Position numbers and translations under genes: made by a program
Notes under the pieces: generated by a model
The model's database searches: none
Told to the model about the DNA's origin: nothing
The model's input: the letters and a program-made list of their open reading frames with translations, nothing else
Shown here: positions 26,403 to 34,970 of the stretch, one piece after another
Layout of the letters: every line of letters begins with the position of its first letter
Numbering within the stretch: position 1 is the stretch's first letter
Source: Paenibacillus doosanensis
Lineage (GTDB): Bacteria; Bacillota; Bacilli; Paenibacillales; NBRC-103111
Assembly (NCBI RefSeq): GCF_025060755.1
Contig: NZ_JANYUY010000034.1
Span: 1-64,000, forward strand
DNA: 64,000 nucleotides
Direction: 5' to 3'

Positions 26403-27218
26403 TTACAAGGCATCGCCGATGAGCGCATCGGGGGCGGAGGCATCGACGAACCGTCCGCCTTGCAGCATGGGGACCGCCTCGTAGCGATCCGTGCTCGAGC
26501 AATGCGTGACATCGTCTTCGAAGCCGCGCAGACGAAGCTCCCGGCCGCTGGCGCAGTCCAGGAGCAGCGCCCTCACGTCGCTGCGCACCGCCTCGTAGGC
26601 AGCAGCGCACAGCCGGGCCTCCGGGGAGCGGCTGCCGCTCAGCCCGGAGAGAATGGCTCCTGCGCCCAAATAATCTTCGATAGCGGGACGCAGGCTATTT
26701 TCTTCTTGGCGGGCGTTGTCCCACCGTTCCCCGCAGGCGATGACGGTAACGGCTTTGCCGGGTCGCAGGAGTCTCAGCCGTTCGGCAGCGCGTGCCGCGG
26801 CGGAGGCGTTGAGCAGACTGCCTGCGATGACCGCGGCCGTTTGCGCTGCGGCTCCGGCTGCGGTGCAGGCGGCTCCGTTGGCGGAGCAGAGGACGAATGG
26901 CCTGGATCGGTCCGCAGAGCCGAACGATAAGGGAGAGAGCGAATGGCCTCCGGTCTTGGCCGCTTCGGCCCGGCCGGTAACGAGCTCCGCTCCCTGAGCT
27001 GCGGCAAAGGAACGGGCGCCCTCCATCGGCGGGGGATACGGTATAATCAGCGCGCCGTAATGCAGCGCGGTAACGACCGTCGAGGAGAAGCTGAGAACAT
27101 CGACGATGATGACGATATCCCCTCGTTCGGCGGCAGCTCTGGCCCCGCGCGGGCCCCATTCGATTCGGCAATCGTAAGGCGCTTGATCAGTGTAGTGAAA
27201 ACCGTGTAGGACGTTCAT
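26403..27218 (-). CDS. comB: 2-phosphosulfolactate phosphatase family protein
   Basis: A 271-residue protein of the ComB family, Mg2+-dependent phosphatases named for dephosphorylating 2-phosphosulfolactate in coenzyme M synthesis. In Firmicutes, which do not make coenzyme M, the substrate is unclear. Family blocks are IVIIVDVLSFSSTVVTAL, VLCSANGAAC, VIACGERWDN and IEDYLGAGAIL. The start at 27218 overlaps the GNAT stop in an ATGA, and AAGGATGG lies upstream. An ATG at 27227 is the alternative. The gene is strongly GC-rich. It is transcribed with the upstream acetyltransferase and ends at the glnA terminator. Confidence 0.85.
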   Translation of the reverse strand: MNVLHGFHYTDQAPYDCRIEWGPRGARAAAERGDIVIIVDVLSFSSTVVTALHYGALIIPYPPPMEGARSFAAAQGAELVTGRAEAAKTGGHSLSPLSFGSADRSRPFVLCSANGAACTAAGAAAQTAAVIAGSLLNASAAARAAERLRLLRPGKAVTVIACGERWDNARQEENSLRPAIEDYLGAGAILSGLSGSRSPEARLCAAAYEAVRSDVRALLLDCASGRELRLRGFEDDVTHCSSTDRYEAVPMLQGGRFVDASAPDALIGDAL

Positions 27219-27685
27219 GAGTTCCATCCTTGCATAGGATACATATACACAATCTTTTGCGCGATCCACTCGAACCCCTCCGCAGCGTAGAGAGAGCGGG
27301 CCGGAGCGTTATCCAGGTCGGTTTCGAGCTGCATGCGGCCCGCGCCCCACTCCTCGGCCAAGGCCGCCGCGCGCCGCAGCAATGCGCTGCCGACACCGAG
27401 CCTACGGTACAACGGAGCCGTAAACAGATCCTGAATCCGCATAATCGGCAGCCCTTTCGAGGTGGAGAAGCCCCAGTTGTACGTAAGAAAACCGGCCGCA
27501 TGGGAATCGAACCGGGCGAGCAGACCGAAGGCGTTCGGGAACTGCAGCAGCCGTTCCAAGGCATGGCGGCATTCTTTCGTCAGATGGTCTTCATGTTTGG
27601 CGTCGCGGGTACGGTACATCGTTAATAAGCGGGTCATTTCGTCCAAATGCTCCGCTCCCAGCTCGGCTACAGTTACATGGTTCAT
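27215..27685 (-). CDS. GNAT-family N-acetyltransferase
   Basis: A 156-residue single GNAT domain. The acetyl-CoA loop is RRLGVGSALLRRA (R/Q-x-x-G-x-G/A type), preceded by the beta4 strand IQDLFTAPLYR, and NAPARSLYAAEGF is the typical motif B helix. It would transfer an acetyl group from acetyl-CoA to an amine; the substrate cannot be read from sequence. CTAAGGAGG lies 7 bases before the ATG at 27685. It is coupled by an ATGA overlap to the ComB-like gene. Confidence 0.88.
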   Translation of the reverse strand: MNHVTVAELGAEHLDEMTRLLTMYRTRDAKHEDHLTKECRHALERLLQFPNAFGLLARFDSHAAGFLTYNWGFSTSKGLPIMRIQDLFTAPLYRRLGVGSALLRRAAALAEEWGAGRMQLETDLDNAPARSLYAAEGFEWIAQKIVYMYPMQGWNS

Positions 27686-27747
27686 GTCTTAACCTCCTTA
27701 GGGTATGGGCTTGCAGGAAAATTGTGACATGAAATCCGGGGAAAATA

Positions 27748-27872
27748 TAGACTTATACTGAGCGGTTTGTTATGATGTTGAATAAGGAGTATCCGAATTT
27801 CCGGACTCCCTGAACGGATGAGTGAAAATCAAATACTACACATGACGGACCGCTGAAGCAGCGGTCCTTTTT
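27748..27872 (+). ncRNA. candidate small transcript (promoter to terminator)
   Basis: A promoter-like TAGACT, 17-base spacer, TATGAT (27748-27776) is followed about 70 bases later by a strong terminator: GGACCGCT-gaagc-AGCGGTCC then TTTTT (27847-27872). Between them lie a hairpin, GAGT..CCG/CGG..ACTC (27787-27808), and only very short frames of 11-12 codons. A small RNA or a leader-peptide transcript fits. The ~170 bases after it, up to 28047, hold no gene. Confidence 0.4.
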
Positions 27873-28047
27873 GTATATTTCGGTGCAAAGGTAAAAGATG
27901 GGATCGACCTATTGAGCCGGGAATAAAGTTAGTGGTAACCTTGATTTAGTAGAAGGATTTTCCAAATATATCATTTTCAACATTAGCTCATGCTTGAGAT
28001 TTCAGCCTAATACAGAAATTTAATAAAGATGGGAAGGAAGCGGTAAA

Positions 28048-29872
28048 ATGGATGTTTATATCGACGATCACAAGCTGATCGAGGAGATTAACAAACTTCA
28101 TTATCGGCAGTTTCTGGAAGTCCATATATCCCCTGATGATAAAGATATTTTGGTAGTGTTCGGCAGTTCGGATGTTCCGGAACCCAATTATGCATTCGAT
28201 GAATATAACCGGTCGATTTGGAAGTATTCCCTGGCAAGCAAAAGCTGGATTCAGATGACATCGCCGGAGGAAGATTCGTCAAAGGTGGCCTGGTGTCCTC
28301 TCGGCCTGAAAATTGCCTTTGTATATTTGAACAATGGACAAAAAGAGCTCGGCATCATGAACCGGGACGGATCGGATAGGAGAATATTAACACAATCCAC
28401 ATTCGGCGGCAGAGACCCTTTTAACGGAACAACATTATGCTGGTCTCCGAACTCTCAACACCTGGCTTATGTAGTGATGCCTAATGGCAGCAAATACGGA
28501 TTAGCCAAAAAAATGAAAGAGAAATATAGAAATCCTGATGATATTACTATTTATAAGGGCGGCGATGATTTATATAAAAAAATGCGTCTGGAGTTATCGG
28601 TGTTTGAATCCGAATTGCATCTTATAGACGTGAACACGCTTGAGGACCGGAAAGTCCTATCGGTCAAAGAGAAAATGATAAAATTGGAACAATGGTTTCC
28701 TGAAGGGAATAGCCTGCTGATTTCAATAGGGGATGAGCTTTGCCGATTAAACTTGGACAATGGTCAATGTACAAGTCTATATAAAGGGCGCATCGAATTA
28801 ACCCAAATGATAGGCAGCGAGATTCTCATGGCTAGACGGGCGGCAAATGAAATACAGGCAGGGAAAATTACCGACGGTGAATTTCAAATTGAAAATGCAG
28901 TACATTCCCCAGGTTATAATAACCAATTGCATACGTGGTCGAATGATGGAAAGTATATCGTTTTCAGCGCCCAGAACGGTGTTACGAATGCACTGTATAC
29001 GTTCTCAAGAGCGAATTCTCAAGTGAATCAAATTACCCCTATAAATCATGCAGTATGGTCGCCCAGACATCGCGCAGGAGCAAAGAGCTTTCATTATTCT
29101 TGAAGGAATTGTCGTTTTGCCTCCCGGCTTCAAGATACAAGTCAAAAAAAGCCCGACATTAGTATTTTTACATGGAGGACCGGCGAATGGTACAGTAACC
29201 GCAAGCTTGACGGAGCTCATTTCGGCGCGGGGTGAAAGCGCCGCATTTTATCTTGCGCTGCATGGTTATGCCGTTTTTCTGCCGAATTTTAGAGGTAGCA
29301 GCGGTTACGGCGATACGTTTATGGAGGAGGCGAAGGGTGCAAGTTTAATGTCTGCACCCTATGAAGATGTCATTGCAGGCGTTAAGCATCTTATTGATCT
29401 AGGAATTACGGACCCCGACCGATTGGGAATTTACGGATCAAGCTTTGGGGCTATGCTGGTAACGTGGACTGTTGCTAAAACATCCATATTTAAAGGTGCG
29501 GCTGCAGCCGTCGGTATTTATGATCTTCTCTACGATGACCGATATGGCAATAAAGGCAGCTATGAAGAAAAGTGGGTAGACAAACAAATATACAAAATGA
29601 ATTCGCCGATTGAGCAGGTTAATGATATTGAAGCACCTGTACTTTTTTTCGAAACCAGCGCAGAGCGCTCGCTCTATGGCAGTGTAGCCACTCCGTTCAT
29701 AAACGGATTGAGATCCAAAAACACGGAAGCCTATTTAATTTGCTATCCAAAGGCTTTCCATAATGGGGGATGGAATGATATTTACAAAAAAGATTATATG
29801 AAAAGACTTCGGCTTTGGTTTGATCATTGTATTCACGGCAAAGATTTGCCTGGAAGCTTTTATGAAGCATAA
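28048..29872 (+). pseudogene. S9 family peptidase, frameshifted
   Basis: Two overlapping reading frames make up one prolyl-oligopeptidase-like gene. The first (28048-29103, frame 1) is a beta-propeller with TolB-like repeats (WSPNSQHLAYV, WSNDGKYIVFS). The second (29048-29872, frame 2) is the alpha/beta-hydrolase domain with FLHGGP, the nucleophile motif GIYGSSFGAM and the His in PKAFHNGG. The shift occurs in 29050-29100, where both frames carry family-like pieces, so more than one indel is possible. The usual Asp loop (HGxxD) reads FFETSAERS, a further sign of decay. GGGAAGG precedes the ATG at 28048. Base composition is clearly more AT-rich than the neighbours, suggesting transfer. Sequencing error is an alternative. 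Confidence 0.75.
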
Positions 29873-29891
29873 ACTGCGGCTTGCGGTTGAT

Positions 29892-30455
29892 TTACATAGA
29901 AAACCGCGCCAATATTTCATACATCGGCTGATGGTTCATCCGTGTGCGGTACAGAACGAACTGTGAGCAGCTCCATGAAGATTCGCCGCTTCGCATCCAT
30001 TCGGAATCCAGCTCGGCAGCCGGAGGGAAGGGCGATTCGTCCGCATACTTCCTCGCTATAGTAATATGGGGGCGGTAAGGCCGGTCCTCCGGCCGGAAGC
30101 CGAGGGGCATCACCGACTGCTCGATGCGGGACTGCAGCGAATGCAAAGCGTCCAGCTCCCCTTGCACGCCCATCCACAGCACGCTCGGAGCGGGCGGTCT
30201 GCCGAACGTGCCGAGGCGACCGAGCTGCAAGCGGAACGGCGCTCCCGCAGACGCCGCATCGTTCATTGCCGCCTTGACCTTGTCGGCTGTCACGGTGTCG
30301 GTGTCGCCGAGAAAGGTCAATGTGATGTGCAGGTCGTCCGGATACACCCATTTGCGGAAAGCCAGTTTGGGCTGCAATTGCTCCATAAGCTTGCTAAGCT
30401 CGCTTCGCGGCTGCGGAGGAACGGGAATAGCGATAAAAAGCCGGTCTTTGGTCAT
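29892..30455 (-). CDS. thpR: RNA 2',3'-cyclic phosphodiesterase (2H family)
   Basis: A 187-residue 2H phosphoesterase of the ThpR/LigT family. Its two catalytic motifs are HITL (His43) and HITI (His130), separated by the usual ~87 residues. RLFIAIPVP at the start and LHITLTFLGD are typical. It hydrolyses 2',3'-cyclic phosphate ends of RNA in the cytoplasm and may ligate tRNA halves in reverse. The ATG at 30455 follows GGAAGGAAG. It is divergent from serC and convergent with the broken peptidase gene. Confidence 0.92.
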   Translation of the reverse strand: MTKDRLFIAIPVPPQPRSELSKLMEQLQPKLAFRKWVYPDDLHITLTFLGDTDTVTADKVKAAMNDAASAGAPFRLQLGRLGTFGRPPAPSVLWMGVQGELDALHSLQSRIEQSVMPLGFRPEDRPYRPHITIARKYADESPFPPAAELDSEWMRSGESSWSCSQFVLYRTRMNHQPMYEILARFSM

Positions 30456-30637
30456 AACTGCTTCCTTCCTTCTCTCATTGAAGTTTCATCTTCATCAGCA
30501 TTTCCGGCAGGTTGTGAAATATGTATCAATGATGTGAAGAATGCGCATAACTACTTGATGGATAGGGACAAACTTGCTATCATAGCCATATCATATCAAA
30601 AGATGCTGATGCTAAAAACAGGTGAAGGTGTGAAACC

Positions 30638-31726
30638 ATGACAAAACGCGCGTACAATTTTAACCCGGGTCCAGCCGCTCTGCCGCTTGAGGTGTTGCAG
30701 CAAGCACAGGAGCAATTCGTCGATTACAATGGAATCGGCATGTCCTTGATGGAAATTTCTCATCGCAGCAAAGAATACGAAGCGATCAACGCAGAGACGC
30801 AGGCGCTCTTGCTGGAGCTTCTCGGATTGGAATCCGGATATAAAGTATTGTTTATGGGGGGCGGAGCCAGCACGCAGTTCGCTACCATTCCTTTGAACTT
30901 CCTGAAGCCGGGCAAGGTCGGCAGCTATATTATTACCGGCAGCTTCTCGGAGAAAGCCTATGAAGAAGCGAAAGTGTTAGGGGAAGCGGTTATCGCGGCA
31001 TCCAACAAGGAAGGCAAGTGGAGAAGTCTTCCGAAAGCGGAAGACCTGCGGATCGATCCGAATTCGGCTTACGTTCATATGACGACGAACAACACGATCG
31101 AAGGCTCGCAGTTTTCTTATATTCCGGAGACGGGCGGCATTCCGTTGATCGGCGATATGACGAGCGGCATTTTGAGCCGTCCGATCGACGCCAAGAAGTA
31201 CGCGATGATCTATGCGGGAGCACAGAAAAACCTGGGTCCGTCCGGCGTGACGGTAGCGGTGATCCGCGACGATCTGCTGGCGGACGAGCCTAAGCATGTT
31301 CCGGTTATGCTGCGTTATTCGACGCATGCGAAGAACAGCTCGCTCTATAATACGCCTCCGGTTCACTCGATCTATATGGTGAATCTGGTTTTGAAATGGG
31401 TGAAAAACAACGGCGGCGTCGCGGCGATGGAGAAAAACAACATCGAGAAAAGCAAGCTCGTATACGACGTCATCGATGCGAGCGGCGGCTTCTACAACGG
31501 AAACGTCGATGCCGACAGCCGTTCCATTATGAATATTACGTTCCGCTTGCCGAGCGAAGAGCTGGAGAAGCAATTCGTGAAGGAATCGGAGAAGCATAAC
31601 TTCGTCGGTTTGGCGGGACACCGCAGCGTTGGCGGCATTCGCGCGTCGGCTTACAACGCCGTGCCGTACGAAGCTTGCAAAGCGCTGGCTGATTTTATGG
31701 CCGACTTCCAGAAGCGCAACGGATAA
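30638..31726 (+). CDS. serC: phosphoserine aminotransferase
   Basis: A 362-residue class V PLP aminotransferase that converts 3-phosphohydroxypyruvate and glutamate to phosphoserine, in the serine pathway and, in many bacteria, the pyridoxal phosphate pathway. The opening NFNPGPAALP, the substrate segment MEISHRSKEY, TNNTIEG and the PLP lysine Lys197 (AGAQKNLGP) are all present, with the C-terminal HRSVGGIRASAYNA. Full length for the family. AGGTGAAGGTG precedes the ATG at 30638. It is monocistronic and followed by a terminator; no serA or serB is nearby. Confidence 0.97.
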   Translation: MTKRAYNFNPGPAALPLEVLQQAQEQFVDYNGIGMSLMEISHRSKEYEAINAETQALLLELLGLESGYKVLFMGGGASTQFATIPLNFLKPGKVGSYIITGSFSEKAYEEAKVLGEAVIAASNKEGKWRSLPKAEDLRIDPNSAYVHMTTNNTIEGSQFSYIPETGGIPLIGDMTSGILSRPIDAKKYAMIYAGAQKNLGPSGVTVAVIRDDLLADEPKHVPVMLRYSTHAKNSSLYNTPPVHSIYMVNLVLKWVKNNGGVAAMEKNNIEKSKLVYDVIDASGGFYNGNVDADSRSIMNITFRLPSEELEKQFVKESEKHNFVGLAGHRSVGGIRASAYNAVPYEACKALADFMADFQKRNG

Positions 31727-31737
31727 GGAATCGAACG

Positions 31738-31773
31738 GGCAGTCCTTGCTGCACAAGGGGGACTGTCTTTTTC
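31738..31773 (+). terminator. terminator of serC
   Basis: GGCAGTCC pairs with GGACTGTC, followed by TTTTTC. A second GC-rich inverted repeat, GAAGCGCCGCT/AGCGGCGCTTC, lies at 31799-31833 without a T-run. Confidence 0.8.
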
Positions 31774-31876
31774 TTTTGCGGGCGGGCGGCTTGATAAGAA
31801 GCGCCGCTTCGGTGACAGCAAGCGGCGCTTCTCGAGCCAGGCAAAATAAGAGAGGGAGCTTGAGAATGGGGCGGGC

Positions 31877-32590
31877 TTAAGCGAGCGATTCTTTAACTGC
31901 AGGCTCCGCCAGCTTGTAGCCGACATTGCGAATCGTGACGATATATTCCGGGTTGCGGGCGTTATGCTCGATCTTATCGCGCAGATGGCTGATATGCACG
32001 TCGACGATGCGCGTATCCCCGAGAAAATGGTAGTCCCACACGCCGTGCAGCAGCTGCTGGCGGCTTAACACTTTGCCTCGGTGCTTGCAGAGAAACAGCA
32101 GCAGATCGAATTCCTTCGGCGTCAGCTCGATAATTTCGCCGCGCAGCGTCACTTCACGCTGATCGGGTTGAATTTCGATCTGGCCGATCGTTACCGGAGT
32201 GTTCTCCGCAATGGACGGCAGCGTCTGAATTCGGCGCAGAATGGCTTGAATCCGCGAGATCAGCTCCTGCGGGCTGAACGGTTTCGTCATATAATCATCC
32301 GCTCCGTTATCGAGGCCGGCGATTTTATCGGATAAGTCCTGCATGGCGGTCAGCATAATGATCGGCACGAGATTGTTTTGTTCGCGCAGCTTGCGGCATA
32401 CTTGAATACCGTCCATTTTGGGCAGCATAAGGTCCAGCACGATAACATCGGGGCGAAAATGCTGAATGGCCGGAAATACCGCTTCGCCGTCATATACGCA
32501 GTGCACCTCGAAGCCTACCAGCTTCAGGTTAAACTCTATTAGCATCGAAATGGAAGGTTCGTCGTCTACGACAAGAATTTTCTTCTTCAT
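31877..32590 (-). CDS. PhoP/PhoB-type response regulator, no adjacent kinase
   Basis: A 237-residue OmpR-family regulator. The receiver has Asp9/Asp10 region (VVDDEPS), the phospho-site Asp53 (IVLDLMLP), Thr81 and Lys103 (MTKPF). The winged helix includes ELTPKEFDLLLFL and IRNVGYKL. The sequence resembles PhoP-type regulators of Bacillales. The ATG at 32590 follows AAAGGAG. Unlike PhoP of Bacillus subtilis it has no histidine kinase gene next to it; trmL lies divergently upstream. The partner kinase must be elsewhere, if there is one. Confidence 0.9.
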   Translation of the reverse strand: MKKKILVVDDEPSISMLIEFNLKLVGFEVHCVYDGEAVFPAIQHFRPDVIVLDLMLPKMDGIQVCRKLREQNNLVPIIMLTAMQDLSDKIAGLDNGADDYMTKPFSPQELISRIQAILRRIQTLPSIAENTPVTIGQIEIQPDQREVTLRGEIIELTPKEFDLLLFLCKHRGKVLSRQQLLHGVWDYHFLGDTRIVDVHISHLRDKIEHNARNPEYIVTIRNVGYKLAEPAVKESLA

Positions 32591-32715
32591 CCTTCGAATC
32601 TCCTTTTGTCTAAGCGCTTGATAACTTTATTATGCCGGATTACTATCAACACGATATTAAGATCAAGTAAACCGAGTGTAAAAATTTTTTGTACAGAGAG
32701 GCGGGTAAAACACAG

Positions 32716-33180
32716 ATGGCTTTTCATATCGTATTAGTCGAGCCGGAAATTCCGGCGAATACGGGCAATATCTCAAGAACGTGCGCGGCGACGGGAACGT
32801 GGCTGCATCTGGTCAGACCGCTCGGATTTGATACGGATGACCGCACTTTGAAGCGGGCCGGGCTCGATTATTGGCATTCGGTCAAGCTTGAATATCACGA
32901 TTCGTTTCAGGAAGTGAAGGATAAATACAAGGACGGCCGTTTTTTCTTCGCGACGACGAAGGCGGATCGGCTTTACACTGATTTTACATTTCAGGACGGC
33001 GACTTTCTCGTCTTCGGCAAAGAGACGAAGGGACTGGCGCCGGAAATATTGGCGGAGCATCCTGGACAATTAATGAAGCTGCCGATGTCGGATGCGGTCC
33101 GTTCGCTGAATTTGTCCAACTCCGCAGCGATCATTTTGTATGAAGGCTTGAGGCAGACCGGCTTCCCGGGATTGCATTAA
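32716..33180 (+). CDS. trmL: tRNA (cytidine/uridine-34-2'-O)-methyltransferase
   Basis: A 154-residue SPOUT methyltransferase of the TrmL/CspR/YibK type, which methylates the wobble ribose of tRNA-Leu. HIVLVEPEIPANTGNISRTC opens the fold. The knotted SAM site shows in FGKETKGLAPEIL and the C-terminal SDAVRSLNLSNSAAIILYE. GAGAGGCGGG lies upstream of the ATG at 32716, which matches the family N-terminus; the frame is open nine codons further back. It stands alone, divergent from the PhoP-like regulator. Confidence 0.95.
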   Translation: MAFHIVLVEPEIPANTGNISRTCAATGTWLHLVRPLGFDTDDRTLKRAGLDYWHSVKLEYHDSFQEVKDKYKDGRFFFATTKADRLYTDFTFQDGDFLVFGKETKGLAPEILAEHPGQLMKLPMSDAVRSLNLSNSAAIILYEGLRQTGFPGLH

Positions 33181-33255
33181 AAAAACGGTGCAACCGATTC
33201 GAGGGGCAGGCTCAGCGAACTTTTTCACAGTACTTCTAGAGGTATGGCAGGAATT

Positions 33256-33341
33256 TTGACATATTCAACGAATAGTATAATGACAGGCTGCAATCCGATG
33301 GTTACGGTTGTCGGCTAGGATTGTACTGTTCGTTTTTTTTT
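33256..33341 (+). promoter_or_regulatory. abrB promoter region and leader hairpin
   Basis: TTGACA (33256-33261) and TATAAT (33276-33281) are only 14 bases apart; TTTTGA two bases earlier gives 16. CAATCC (33291-33296) then pairs with GGATTG (33318-33323), and nine T follow (33333-33341). That is terminator-like, so an attenuator before abrB is possible. Confidence 0.45.
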
Positions 33342-33371
33342 GCGTTGGAAAGACGAAAGAGAGGTGAATTT

Positions 33372-33629
33372 ATGATGAAACCAGCAGGTGTAGTTAGAAA
33401 AGTCGACCAGTTGGGCCGGATTGTGCTTCCGAAATCGCTGCGCAAGCGTTATCAGATGAATGAAGGGGACCCTGTTGAAATATTGGTTAGCGGAGACCAC
33501 ATTATTTTGGAGAGATACCGTCCGCGCTGTGTGTTCTGCAGTTCCATGGAGCAGGTCAGCGAATTTAAGGAGCGCCATATTTGCGGGGAATGTCTTGCAG
33601 AGATGGGCGCGATGAAACAAAAGGCATAA
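33372..33629 (+). CDS. abrB: AbrB-type transition-state regulator
   Basis: An 85-residue regulator. Residues 1-52 form an AbrB/SpoVT swapped-hairpin DNA-binding domain (GVVRKVDQLGRIVLPKSLRK, then VEILVSGDHIILERY). The C-terminal part carries CVFCS and CGEC, a possible zinc-binding tail that replaces the multimerisation domain of Bacillus subtilis AbrB; such tails occur in Paenibacillaceae AbrB homologues. AGAGAGGTGA sits 5 bases before the first of two adjacent ATG codons. AbrB proteins repress post-exponential genes. A leader hairpin precedes it and a terminator follows. Confidence 0.85.
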   Translation: MMKPAGVVRKVDQLGRIVLPKSLRKRYQMNEGDPVEILVSGDHIILERYRPRCVFCSSMEQVSEFKERHICGECLAEMGAMKQKA

Positions 33630-33644
33630 TACGGGAAAAAGCAG

Positions 33645-33690
33645 AAAGCATCACGGAGTCCTTAAAAACTTAAGGAACGTGATGCTTTTT
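33645..33690 (+). terminator. terminator of abrB
   Basis: AAAGCATCACG (33645-33655) pairs with CGTGATGCTTT (33678-33688) with an inner TCCTT/AAGGA; T-run follows. Confidence 0.92.
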
Positions 33691-33714
33691 ATCATGATTG
33701 GAAGGAAAAGCCCC

Positions 33715-33813
33715 TTACAGGCCTTTCGTCTTGTCGTCATTATAAGCTGCAGTGCACATTGCTACAATAAACATTAAGAATACTAAAATGACAATCCAAA
33801 ATGTTGCTGACAT
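33715..33813 (-). CDS. 32-residue single-span membrane peptide
   Basis: A short frame reads MSATFWIVILVFLMFIVAMC then TAAYNDDKTKGL and a TAA stop. The first 24 residues form one hydrophobic helix and the rest is a charged tail. CAGGGGGTG lies about 6 bases before the ATG, a strong ribosome site for so short a frame. It is convergent with abrB. Small hydrophobic peptides of this kind are common in Bacillales (sporulation or membrane-complex subunits), but I recognise no family. Confidence 0.6.
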   Translation of the reverse strand: MSATFWIVILVFLMFIVAMCTAAYNDDKTKGL

Positions 33814-33881
33814 CGGATGCACCCCCTGCACATTATTATAACCAATGCTAGGCGAAAAAAATATTACCAAAATGTGAACAT

Positions 33882-34964
33882 TTATTTAAAAAACAAGAAA
33901 TGCGTCGGCAGCAGGCGCAATTTTCCGTCGGAAGGGCGATTGATGATCTGGCCTTCATAAATCAGGCTGGAGGAGCCGCCGCCGTCCAAATTGTACGCAT
34001 CCTTGACACCCATCGCTAACAGCTTGTCTTGAAGCTCGGCGAGCGTAGCTCCGGAATTGCCCCGTTCGTCATAACCGTCGGTAACAAGGAAAATCAACTG
34101 GTCGTTCTTGAAATTGCCGACCACCGTTCTCGGGGCGCGGGCAGGAGAGGTCTGCCACTGCGGCGGAATCGACTGCTTCTTGCCGTTCTGCAGCAGAACG
34201 GGAACGAAGGTGGCTCCGAACGCCGGACTCAGCTTATCCAAATCCTGCTGCCGGGAGAAGCGCCCTCCGATCAGCTTGCGGTCCGTGCTCAAGCCCACGA
34301 AGGCCAAATCTTCAAACGTCGGCTCGAAGCCGTATACGTATTTGCTATTGTAGACGGTCGTGCTGAGCGGATACCGTTTGCCGGTTTTGCTGTCGTCGGC
34401 GAAGCCTCCGGCGTTGACTCCCGCGACCGCGCCATAGCGCCGGGCCGCGTCGAGCGTCGTTTCGCTGCCGCCGACGGCATCTTTGCCGAGCACCATCTTC
34501 ATCGCCTTGTCCGATTTCATATTGACTTTGAGCGCGTAGCCCTTATAGTTCGAATCGCTGAAGTTGTACAGCTTCAGATCGATGTTCGAGCTGACGGTTT
34601 GTCTGGCGAGCTTCCCGCCGAGCTTGGAGCTAATGCGCGAATCGAAGACGGCTTCGGGTTTGGCGGAGGCTGCCTCGGCCGTCGCCACCATCGCAGTCAC
34701 ATCGGAGGCGCTTTTCTCGTACAGCTCGAAGAAGCGTTCGATCGTCGACTTGGTCTGCGTCGCGTCGTCTTTGGCTTTATCGAGCTGCTCGCTTGATTTT
34801 TGCAATTCCTCTTGGATGGAGAAGTCGGTCTTGGCGATTCGCTGCAAATCCGGCAGCTGTACGGACAATTGGGATAAAAGTAAGAAAGCGACGATTCCGA
34901 TAAAAGGAGCAAGGGCCAAGAGCATCGTGCGGTTAATAAGTTGAACCGGATTCATTTTGTTCAC
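33882..34964 (-). CDS. membrane-anchored phosphodiester glycosidase (NAGPA domain)
   Basis: A 360-residue protein. An N-terminal membrane helix (about 13-32) is followed by a coiled coil (about 45-95) and a C-terminal NAGPA-type domain (about 135-360). Typical blocks are AGVNAGGFADD, PRTVVG, FLVTDGYDERGNSGATLAELQDKLLAMG and YNLDGGGSSSL. The family is named after the enzyme that uncovers mannose-6-phosphate; bacterial members are thought to act on phosphodiester-linked sugars in the envelope. The ATG at 34964 follows GGAAGTG. It lies 6 bases behind the coiled-coil gene in an operon with YesN and YesM. Confidence 0.85.
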   Translation of the reverse strand: MNKMNPVQLINRTMLLALAPFIGIVAFLLLSQLSVQLPDLQRIAKTDFSIQEELQKSSEQLDKAKDDATQTKSTIERFFELYEKSASDVTAMVATAEAASAKPEAVFDSRISSKLGGKLARQTVSSNIDLKLYNFSDSNYKGYALKVNMKSDKAMKMVLGKDAVGGSETTLDAARRYGAVAGVNAGGFADDSKTGKRYPLSTTVYNSKYVYGFEPTFEDLAFVGLSTDRKLIGGRFSRQQDLDKLSPAFGATFVPVLLQNGKKQSIPPQWQTSPARAPRTVVGNFKNDQLIFLVTDGYDERGNSGATLAELQDKLLAMGVKDAYNLDGGGSSSLIYEGQIINRPSDGKLRLLPTHFLFFK

Positions 34965-34970
34965 ACTTCC

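Noticed and set aside
27787-27843. Short frames of 11-12 codons before the terminator at 27847
   Set aside because: Too short and without regulatory codon runs to be called a leader peptide.
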